NCBI GenBank assembly: GCA_017860765.1
Contig: JAGDMY010000001.1
Location: 1 to 20,809 of the forward strand
DNA: 20,809 nucleotides
Source of the DNA: Chloroflexota bacterium
GTDB lineage: Bacteria; Chloroflexota; Dehalococcoidia; Dehalococcoidales; UBA3254
Direction of reading: 5' to 3'
Within the stretch, counting starts at the first letter, position 1; the number at the start of each line of letters is the position of its first letter. Below, piece by piece: positions 15,118-20,809 of this stretch. The position numbers and the translations under genes were made by a program. The notes under the pieces are model-generated. The model was not told where the DNA came from. It saw only the letters and a program-made list of their open reading frames with translations, and made no database searches.

Positions 15118-15419
15118 TATTTGATCTCAAAACCGGAAAATCGCCCCGTGTACCTCGACCAGTTAGTAGAGACCCTTTCCACCTTGGCATTCGGCGGACC
15201 AGCTTTCAAATGATCTACCAAGCGGTCCAGCTTATCCCTCTCGCCTTCAGCCCGTACTTCGACTTCCCTCCCAGAGGATAAATTGCGCACATATCCGGTT
15301 AATCCCAACTCAGCCGCTTTTTGTGAGACAAAGGCCCTAAAAAACACCCCTTGCACCTGACCATGGACTATGGCCTGAAGCGAAGCTGGACTGCTCAAAT
15401 CCTGTACCCCCCACCGCAA
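15114..15419 (-). CDS. acyP: acylphosphatase
   Basis: Small enzyme (101 residues, family about 90-100) that hydrolyses acyl phosphates. The active-site signature HGQVQGVFFRAFV at residues 19-31 contains the catalytic Arg, and GYVRNLSSG near residue 42 contains the catalytic Asn. It starts at TTG, preceded by AGGGG at about 6 bases; no ATG is available before the signature. It follows the small 52-residue gene on the same strand beyond a hairpin terminator, so it may need its own promoter. Converges with the DUF362 gene. Confidence 0.9.
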   Translation of the reverse strand: MRWGVQDLSSPASLQAIVHGQVQGVFFRAFVSQKAAELGLTGYVRNLSSGREVEVRAEGERDKLDRLVDHLKAGPPNAKVERVSTNWSRYTGRFSGFEIKY

Positions 15420-15465
15420 AGTTATCCCCTGACTTAAAACCTTGTTTACTCCCTAGAATGAAAGA

Positions 15466-15488
15466 CGGGCAGATCTTAAATCTGCCCG
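15466..15488 (-). terminator. intrinsic-type terminator for the 52-residue ORF
   Basis: A perfect 9-bp inverted repeat, CGGGCAGAT and ATCTGCCCG with a 5-base loop, lies 11 bases after the stop at 15500. On the minus strand it is followed by TCTTTCATTC, a modest T-tract. On the plus strand no T-run follows, so the direction is clear. Confidence 0.65.
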
Positions 15489-15499
15489 CTCCCTATGGA

Positions 15500-15658
15500 C
15501 TATTCCTCTTCTTCCATGTCCTTGGGCTTCTTGCCCTTAGGGTGGATTACCTCGACCTCAGGACGAGGGGCCTCGAAGGTGGACAAAATTATAGGTCCTT
15601 TCTTAGCCTCTTTCTTGGGTTTCTTCTTCTCCCTGCGCACGAAATCTCTACTACCCAT
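15500..15658 (-). CDS. small uncharacterised lysine- and glutamate-rich protein (52 residues)
   Basis: A short reading frame below usual length cut-offs, yet well supported: ATG is preceded by GGAGGAG with about 5 bases spacing, and a perfect 9-bp hairpin follows the stop codon. The protein starts MGSRDFVRREKKKPKKEAKK, strongly basic for the first 20 residues. A mixed middle (GPIILSTFEAPRPEVEVIHP) precedes a further basic patch and an acidic EEEE end. I recognise no family. The layout suggests a nucleic-acid or ribosome-associated small protein, but that is speculation. It lies between a radical SAM gene and acylphosphatase. Confidence 0.72.
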   Translation of the reverse strand: MGSRDFVRREKKKPKKEAKKGPIILSTFEAPRPEVEVIHPKGKKPKDMEEEE

Positions 15659-15702
15659 TAAATCTCCTCCATTTAAGTATTAAAGATTCAATAAAGCCTA
15701 TT

Positions 15703-15737
15703 GGCCAGGTTTGCCTAAAGTTTAGCAAAAACTGGCC
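15703..15737. other. imperfect 35-base hairpin between the radical SAM gene and the small ORF
   Basis: GGCCAG and CTGGCC pair perfectly at the ends, and TTTGC/GCAAA-type pairing continues inside with a bulge around a CTAAA/TTTAG loop. It could end the ald-aminotransferase-radical SAM operon on the minus strand. No clear T-tract follows, so terminator strength is doubtful. Confidence 0.35.
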
Positions 15738-15764
15738 GGGCATGTAAAGATTGAACTGAGACGC

Positions 15765-16736
15765 TCATAGTCCCCTCAAAAATTCGGGCCGGAGCAACGA
15801 TGCGTCATGCGTGGAAAGCACGCGCTCCAGTTGCGCAAGCATCTTAGCCTTATCACGCGGCAGCACACCCCGGACTGAAAGATAATTAGAAGCATGCATG
15901 GAGCTGAAAAAACAGTTTGAAAAAGCAGCCTTTTCTATGATTGTTTTTAATTCCTCAAGAGAATGCAGCGGGGAAATCAAGGAAAATTCTCCCCGGCGAC
16001 ACTTCTCATACATAGGAGTCCCCGGTACGAGAGTCAAAGTCAAAGCTCCTGCAAATTCAGGATCCAGTTCCGTAAGTATTTTAGCGGTGGCAAGAGCATG
16101 TTCCCGGCTTTTTTCGATTCCACCCAGTCCTAGAATCACCGTCACAGAAAGCGCGATCCCGGCGGCTTTCACTTTATGACCGGCTTCTATTATTTGCTGG
16201 GAGTCAACCCCTTTTTCGATCTCCCGCAGTATCTCATCATCCCCGCTTTCGACACCTACGTAAAGAATTCCCAGCTTTAAGGTCTTTAAGGATTCCAGCT
16301 GTTCAACGCTGAGGCGGAGAATATCCTGTACGGTGGCATAGCTACCTACTCTTTCCAACTCAGGAAACTTGAGACTTAAATATTCCAGCGACTGCTTCAG
16401 GTTGGGGTACGGATAAACTAAGGCATCGCCGTCCTGCAGAAAGACCCGCCGACCATCCCATTCATCAGCGACGGCATATACAATATAAGGCATATTCGGG
16501 ACCCGAACTCCATGTCTTACAAAAAGGGCCAGGGCGTCGATCTCCTCTTTCACCTCGTCTAAATCCCGCACTTTTAGCTTGCAGCCATAATAATTGCAGA
16601 AGCCGCAGGAATTGTTAGAACAGCCGCTGGTAAGCGGTAAAAAATAGCTGCCGGCCTCGCTTGGCGGTCGTATTATTTCAGGTCGTTCAAAACTCATGAC
16701 ATTAGCAATTCTAAAGCCAAAACTTACCCTCTTCAT
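15765..16736 (-). CDS. radical SAM protein of unknown substrate
   Basis: A 323-residue radical SAM enzyme. The [4Fe-4S] ligands are Cys39, Cys44 and Cys47 in TSGCSNNSCGFCNYY, spaced CX4CX2C rather than the common CX3CX2C; Cys52 follows. A TIM-barrel-like body with YAVADEWDGRRVFLQDGDAL near residue 87, GILYVGVESGDDEILREIEKG near residue 155 (substrate/SAM region) and ALTLTLVPGTPMYEKCR near residue 229 matches Elp3/HemN-like small radical SAM proteins. The start could also be the ATG at 16697, giving MSFERPEIIRPP, since neither site has a clear ribosome site. It follows the aminotransferase by 40 bases on the same strand. Confidence 0.82.
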   Translation of the reverse strand: MKRVSFGFRIANVMSFERPEIIRPPSEAGSYFLPLTSGCSNNSCGFCNYYGCKLKVRDLDEVKEEIDALALFVRHGVRVPNMPYIVYAVADEWDGRRVFLQDGDALVYPYPNLKQSLEYLSLKFPELERVGSYATVQDILRLSVEQLESLKTLKLGILYVGVESGDDEILREIEKGVDSQQIIEAGHKVKAAGIALSVTVILGLGGIEKSREHALATAKILTELDPEFAGALTLTLVPGTPMYEKCRRGEFSLISPLHSLEELKTIIEKAAFSNCFFSSMHASNYLSVRGVLPRDKAKMLAQLERVLSTHDASLLRPEFLRGL

Positions 16737-16776
16737 AAACCCGGTCTCGAAGACCCGGAACTTGAAAATATTGTTA

Positions 16777-18153
16777 TCAGTACTCTTTGAGTATGTTAAT
16801 CAGAATATCGGTAGCTTTGAAGGCCAATTCCCGGGTCACCGTCAGGGGCGGCATAAAACGGAATACATTTCCGTAACGCCCGCAGGGTACCATTACCACA
16901 CCGTTATTAAGCAGTTTCAGAGAGATTTCGCTGCATTTTTGGGGAGGCAGAGGCTCCCTGGTCTTCTTGTCCGCCACCACTTCCACACCAATCATCAGAC
17001 CCCTTCCGCGAACATCGCCGATGACGTTCAGGGTTTTAGCCGCCTCTTTAAACTGGCCACGTACCTCTTCACCCAACTTGGCAGCTCTTCCCATTAAGTC
17101 CATATCTTTATCGGTGATCAGGTCGATATTAGCCATACTTACCGCGCAAGCCACGGCATTGCCCGCAAACGTCCCCGGCTGAGACCCTTCCACGATGGTC
17201 TTGCCGATATCAGACCTGAAAGTAACCCCTGCCATAGGCATATCTCCACCCATTCCCTTACCCCAGGTGAGCATATCAGGGACCACCCCGGTATATTCAA
17301 TCGCCCACATTTTGCCCGTTCGCCCGGCACCGGATTGGACTTCGTCTGCAATATAGAGGGCCCCGTATCTATCAGCCGCTTTTTTAATAAGCTGGAAATA
17401 CTCAGGCGGCGGGGCAACATAACCACCTTCCCCCTGCTGCGATTCAATGATGATAGCAGCCACGTCATCTGCAGCCGTGTACGGGGTATTCAAAATATGG
17501 TCTACATATTTCGCACATTGAATATCACAATCCGGATATCCCATGTTAAAAGGGCAGCGATAACAATAGGCATACGGTAGATGAATGATTCCGGGAATGA
17601 GCGGACCCCAGGCATGGCGATATCTATAACCGGTAGTTAAGGCAGCGGTCCCGCACCAGACTCCGTGATAGGCTCCATGGAAAGCGATTAGCTGTGACCT
17701 GCCGGTATAGTGCCGAACAAACTTTATAGCTGTTTCTACGGCACCGCTGCCGCTCTGGGCGAAGGCCGTCTGGCAGTTACCTCTCAGACCTTCGGGCATT
17801 ATTCCCGATATTTTTTTGGCCAATTCTATCCTTTTAGGGTTGGTAATATCTGTAGTGTGCATAATGACGCTGGACTGCTTCTGGATGGCTTCCAGCACTT
17901 TGGGATGACCGCGCCCAACAGCATTGACAGCCACCCCGGCCGACATATCAATAAAGATATTGCCATCGGCATCCTTGGTGGTAGACCCTCTGCCTTCTTC
18001 CATTATCACCGGAAAGGAGCCGCCGCCCCGGGCCAGACTCTCATATTTAGCCGATTCTGCCAGCAATTTTTGGACCTTGGGCCCGGGGACTTTGGTTAAC
18101 ATCTTGGGTGCTCTCGGATAAGATAACTTGGCTAACTCCGCTTCTGAAATCAT
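16777..18153 (-). CDS. class III PLP-dependent aminotransferase, GABA/ornithine-type
   Basis: A 458-residue fold-type I enzyme. Conserved parts: FIDMSAGVAVNAVGRGHP near residue 67, the phosphate-binding SGSGAVETAIKF near residue 134, ADEVQSGAGRTG with Asp270, and the Schiff-base Lys299 in TWGKGMGGDMPMAGV. It most resembles 4-aminobutyrate or ornithine-type aminotransferases; some archaeal relatives are amino acid racemases, so the substrate is uncertain. An inserted segment, AYCYRCPFNMGYPDCDIQC, holds Cys197, Cys200, Cys209 and Cys213. RBS GGGAGG lies 5 bases before the ATG. It starts 32 bases after ald, which fits an operon that may link alanine with another amino donor. Confidence 0.9.
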   Translation of the reverse strand: MISEAELAKLSYPRAPKMLTKVPGPKVQKLLAESAKYESLARGGGSFPVIMEEGRGSTTKDADGNIFIDMSAGVAVNAVGRGHPKVLEAIQKQSSVIMHTTDITNPKRIELAKKISGIMPEGLRGNCQTAFAQSGSGAVETAIKFVRHYTGRSQLIAFHGAYHGVWCGTAALTTGYRYRHAWGPLIPGIIHLPYAYCYRCPFNMGYPDCDIQCAKYVDHILNTPYTAADDVAAIIIESQQGEGGYVAPPPEYFQLIKKAADRYGALYIADEVQSGAGRTGKMWAIEYTGVVPDMLTWGKGMGGDMPMAGVTFRSDIGKTIVEGSQPGTFAGNAVACAVSMANIDLITDKDMDLMGRAAKLGEEVRGQFKEAAKTLNVIGDVRGRGLMIGVEVVADKKTREPLPPQKCSEISLKLLNNGVVMVPCGRYGNVFRFMPPLTVTRELAFKATDILINILKEY

Positions 18154-18185
18154 TTCATCCTCCCTTTATCTGAAATAAATATTTT

Positions 18186-19304
18186 CTATAGTTTAAATAT
18201 AGACTCAAAGGGTACGTATTTTATACCGACCGCTTCAGCGACTGGCTGGCTGGTCAGCTGACCTTTAAAAACATTGAGGCCTCTTCTTAAAGAGATATCC
18301 TCAATCATGGCCTTATCATATCCCATATTGGCCAATTTTAAAATATAGGGAAAGGTGGCATTAGTCAGGGCCAAAGTGGAAGTGCGTGCCACACAACCGG
18401 GTAAATTAGCGACACAAAAATGAACCACGCCCTCCATCGAAAACGTCGGGTTTTCAAAAGTGGTAGGATGAGAAGTTTCGAAACAACCTCCCTGGTCAAT
18501 AGCAACATCTACGACCACTGATCCCTTCCTCATTTTGGAAATCATACTCCGACTAACTAATTTCCGGGTCATGGCACCCGGCACCAACAACGCCCCAATC
18601 AATAAGTCAGCGGCTGCCACCACATTTTCCACATTTTCCGTGTTCGATATCAGGAGAGTCAAGTTACCATGGAGAATGTCGCTCAAATATCTCAGCCTTT
18701 CCAGGCTTACGTCTAGTATGGACGTGTGAGCTCCCATGCCTAGAGCAATTTTAGCCGCATTAAGGCCAACGGTTCCGCCACCTATAATAGCTACATTAGC
18801 CGGTTTTACGCCCGGCACTCCCCCCAGCAAAATTCCGCTGCCGCCGTTAATTTTTTCCAGATAGTGTGCACCAATCTGGATAGACAGCTTTCCCGCGATC
18901 TCGCTCATAGGCATAAGTAACGGCAAAGTGCCATTCGCCAGCTGAACAGTTTCGTTGGCAATACCCACTATTTCCCGCTCCAAAAGGGCTTTCGTCAGTT
19001 CCGGGGCCGCTGCCAGATGCAAAAAAGTGAACACTACCTGACCCTTTCGCAGAAATTGATATTCCTGGGGCAGGGGCTCCTTTACTTTCACTATGATATC
19101 AGCTTCCCGGAATACCTCTGCGGCTGATGGCACCACTCTGGAGCCTGCTGCTGTATACTCGGCATCCGATATTCCTGAGGCTTCCCCGGCGGATTTCTGA
19201 ACGATTACCTGATGGCCATTCTCCGCCAGAGTTCTCACTCCGGAGGGCACCAGAGCTACCCTGTTTTCATTATTTTTAATCTCCCTGGGTATACCGATGA
19301 TCAT
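18186..19304 (-). CDS. ald: alanine dehydrogenase
   Basis: Interconverts alanine with pyruvate and ammonia using NAD. The ATG at 19304 was chosen because AAGGAG lies 7 bases upstream and the protein then begins MIIGIPREIKNNENRV; an ATG at 19325 would add 7 unrelated residues. In this 372-residue form the substrate-binding Arg15, Lys75 and His96 fall at the positions known for this family. GGVPGVKPANVAIIGGGTVG is the NAD-binding turn, and VVDVAIDQGGCFETS is also present. A -35/-10 pair at 19456-19484 (minus strand) drives it. It heads the operon with the aminotransferase and radical SAM genes. Confidence 0.94.
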   Translation of the reverse strand: MIIGIPREIKNNENRVALVPSGVRTLAENGHQVIVQKSAGEASGISDAEYTAAGSRVVPSAAEVFREADIIVKVKEPLPQEYQFLRKGQVVFTFLHLAAAPELTKALLEREIVGIANETVQLANGTLPLLMPMSEIAGKLSIQIGAHYLEKINGGSGILLGGVPGVKPANVAIIGGGTVGLNAAKIALGMGAHTSILDVSLERLRYLSDILHGNLTLLISNTENVENVVAAADLLIGALLVPGAMTRKLVSRSMISKMRKGSVVVDVAIDQGGCFETSHPTTFENPTFSMEGVVHFCVANLPGCVARTSTLALTNATFPYILKLANMGYDKAMIEDISLRRGLNVFKGQLTSQPVAEAVGIKYVPFESIFKL

Positions 19305-19392
19305 ATTGATGTCTCCTTCAGGCATGAACTCCGACCAAATCGAACTCGGCCGGCTGCCGGCTCCACTTCATTGAATATGGAAAAGCCGTATC

Positions 19393-19410
19393 AGCAATTT
19401 TAAATTTGCT
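19393..19410. promoter_or_regulatory. near-palindrome in the ald leader, possible operator
   Basis: AGCAATTTTAAATTTGCT matches its reverse complement at 16 of 18 positions. It sits between the ald promoter and start, where a regulator or RNA fold could act. AT-richness makes chance possible. Confidence 0.3.
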
Positions 19411-19455
19411 ATATATAAACGATAAATTACTGCAGATTATTACCGATGGAATTGA

Positions 19456-19484
19456 ATACTAACACAGCTTGATTTAACAGTCAA
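19456..19484 (-). promoter_or_regulatory. sigma70-type promoter for ald
   Basis: Reading the minus strand, TTGACT (19484-19479), 17 bases, then TAGTAT (19461-19456). The start of transcription would be near 19449, giving a leader of about 145 bases before ald. Confidence 0.55.
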
Positions 19485-19574
19485 CAGTAATTATGACAAA
19501 CTGCAATCGGTAATTCAGATCGAGTTAATCATTATGCGGGTTAGACCTCTGTTAAAGAACTGAGGCATTAAAGC

Positions 19575-19613
19575 TAGGAAAGTTCCTATCCAAGCAGTAT
19601 AATTTTCTTGGAT
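19575..19613. promoter_or_regulatory. two adjacent dyads around a TATAAT box upstream of tpiA
   Basis: TAGGAA-AG-TTCCTA (19575-19588) is a perfect 6-bp dyad. Directly beside it, ATCCAAG (19588-19594) and CTTGGAT (19607-19613) form a 7-bp dyad whose 12-base centre holds TATAAT (19598-19603). The upstream dyad occupies the -35 position, where no TTGACA-like hexamer is seen. This layout suggests an activator- or repressor-controlled promoter for tpiA. The other parts of the 342-base ald-tpiA gap show only the ald promoter and leader. Confidence 0.42.
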
Positions 19614-19646
19614 GGGATAAATAAAATATTTTTCAGGAGGGAATAA

Positions 19647-20405
19647 ATGCGCCAGCCGCTTATTGCCGGCAATTGGAAAATGAATACTACCAAGGACGAG
19701 GCTATTGCCCTGGTAAAGGAGCTCCGCCCTGAGCTGGATATTATCAACAATACCGAAAAATTAGTCTGTCCACCTTTTATTTCCCTGGTTGCGGTACGCG
19801 AGGCATTAGTCGGGAGCACCGTCAAAGTCGGAGCTCAAAACATGTATTTCGAAGAAAAAGGAGCTTATACGGGAGAAATTTCTCCCTTGATGCTGACAGG
19901 CATTTGCGAATATGTGATAATTGGCCATTCTGAAAGGCGCCAGTATTTTCGTGAAGCAGGCGAAACGATAAGCAAGAAGATCGCCGCCGCAATCAGGCAC
20001 AATATCCGGCCGATCCTCTGCGTAGGAGAAAATCTTGGCGAATATGAGGCTGGACAGACCCGGGAGGTGGTCTCCGACCAGCTGAAATCCTCCCTCTCTG
20101 GAGTTGAAAAAGGGGACACTTTGACCATTGCATATGAGCCGGTATGGGCTATCGGCACAGGCAAAGCTGCTACCGGAAAACAGGCCAACGAGACTATCCA
20201 CCTCATCCGCACCTTTATTGCCGGTAGATTTACCAGCCGTATAGCCGATAATATACGTATTCTGTATGGCGGCAGTGTTACTGCCAGTAATATTGCCGAA
20301 TTTGTGGCGCAACCGGATATAGATGGGGCCCTGGTGGGAGGGGCCAGTTTGAAAGCCAAAGAATTTACCGGCATCGTCAAGGTGACCTCCCAAACCAGAA
20401 AATAG
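19647..20405 (+). CDS. tpiA: triosephosphate isomerase
   Basis: Interconverts dihydroxyacetone phosphate and glyceraldehyde 3-phosphate. The 252-residue protein has the standard signature and active-site residues: Lys11 in GNWKMN, His94 in IGHSERRQYF and Glu164 in AYEPVWAIGTG. The phosphate-binding loop ILYGGSVTASN and GALVGGASLK are also present near the end. RBS CAGGAGGG lies close before the ATG. It is followed 5 bases after its stop codon by miaA. DHAP is also a nadA substrate, though nadA is far upstream. Confidence 0.97.
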   Translation: MRQPLIAGNWKMNTTKDEAIALVKELRPELDIINNTEKLVCPPFISLVAVREALVGSTVKVGAQNMYFEEKGAYTGEISPLMLTGICEYVIIGHSERRQYFREAGETISKKIAAAIRHNIRPILCVGENLGEYEAGQTREVVSDQLKSSLSGVEKGDTLTIAYEPVWAIGTGKAATGKQANETIHLIRTFIAGRFTSRIADNIRILYGGSVTASNIAEFVAQPDIDGALVGGASLKAKEFTGIVKVTSQTRK

Positions 20406-20410
20406 CTTGG

Positions 20411-20809
20411 ATGGAGATTAAAAATACTCGTTCTAAGACCAAACCAGTGATAGCGATAATCGGACCCACGGGCACCGGTAAAAGCCGCTTAGCTGTTCAA
20501 CTAGCCCTGAAATTCGACGGGGAGATAGTCAATGCCGATAGCCGACAAGTATATCGCTATATGGATATCGGCACCGCCAAACCATCGCCGGAGGACCGGA
20601 AGCTGGTTCCTCACCATCTATTCGATATTCTCAATCCCTCTGATGATTTCAGTCTGGCGCAGTACCAGCAACTGGCCTACCAGACAATCCGGGACATCCA
20701 TAAACGCCGGAAGCTGCCCCTTCTGGTAGGCGGGAGCGGGCAATATGTCTGGGCAGTGCTGGAGGGGTGGCAAATCCCCCGGATTCCTCCTGACCTAAAG
20801 CTCCGCAAT
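20411..20809 (+). CDS. miaA: tRNA dimethylallyltransferase MiaA, N-terminal part; 3' end cut by window
   Basis: Transfers a dimethylallyl group to A37 of tRNAs reading UNN codons. The open frame of 133 codons runs off the window. The P-loop AIIGPTGTGKSRLA falls at residues 15-28, followed by VNADSRQVYRYMDIGTAKP near residue 41, HHLFDI near residue 67 and VGGSGQYVWAV near residue 107, all hallmark MiaA motifs. Start ATG at 20411 is 5 bases after the tpiA stop codon without a strong ribosome site; a GTG at 20447 is a less likely start. Probably co-transcribed with tpiA. Confidence 0.92.
   Translation, partial: MEIKNTRSKTKPVIAIIGPTGTGKSRLAVQLALKFDGEIVNADSRQVYRYMDIGTAKPSPEDRKLVPHHLFDILNPSDDFSLAQYQQLAYQTIRDIHKRRKLPLLVGGSGQYVWAVLEGWQIPRIPPDLKLRN

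Noticed and set aside
19806..20393. Long minus-strand open frames opposite tpiA
   Set aside because: They lie antisense to a clearly conserved enzyme, show no family motifs and lack ribosome sites.
1..20809. CRISPR arrays, tRNA/rRNA genes, transposases or prophage
   Set aside because: No repeated spacer units, tRNA cloverleaf-like blocks, or transposase or phage protein motifs were seen on reading both strands.

Overview
The window is a compact, gene-dense bacterial segment (about 50% GC by eye) with short or overlapping intergenic gaps and frequent GTG/TTG starts. It has no rRNA, tRNA, CRISPR array or insertion sequence. Gene content points to an anaerobe with strong Fe-S, sulfur and molybdenum metabolism: IscS/IscU, an Rrf2 regulator with a cysteine cluster, a TusA-like carrier, a DsrE-like protein, YqeB, MOSC, MobA, MoeA and quinolinate synthase. 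The style and gene mix resemble Dehalococcoidia (Chloroflexota), but that placement is an inference from memory.

Region 1 (1-2450): the end of a peptide-type ABC substrate-binding lipoprotein gene (5' end cut by the window), then yqeB, linked in its family to selenium-dependent molybdenum hydroxylases.
Region 2 (2450-7730): a good sigma70-type promoter with a dyad drives an Rrf2/IscR-like regulator. It is followed by a collapsed remnant of metY (O-acetylhomoserine sulfhydrylase), then metX and metW, a canonical cysteine desulfurase, a PurM/HypE-like AIR-synthase-related protein and a CoA-binding protein.
Region 3 (7875-9463): MOSC protein, nadA and a small ferredoxin, apparently one operon.
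Region 4 (9594-12191): a second IscS-like protein that has lost the PLP lysine and several other cofactor and substrate contacts but keeps the persulfide cysteine. It lies directly upstream of iscU, an eight-cysteine zinc ribbon, a DsrE-like protein and a TusA-like protein.
Region 5 (12421-15117): mobA, moeA and a DUF362 protein.
Region 6 (15114-19304, minus strand): ald, a class III aminotransferase and a radical SAM protein as one likely operon. Beyond them lie a previously uncalled 52-residue protein with its own terminator, and acylphosphatase.
Region 7 (19305-20809): a regulatory gap with two dyads, tpiA, and the 5' part of miaA running off the window.

Taken together, regions 2-5 hold a sulfur-mobilisation and cofactor-assembly neighbourhood. 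Cysteine desulfurase, sulfur carriers and the IscU scaffold sit beside proteins for molybdenum cofactor and NAD synthesis. The observation most worth pursuing is the PLP-deficient IscS homologue next to iscU. The collapsed metY remnant is second.
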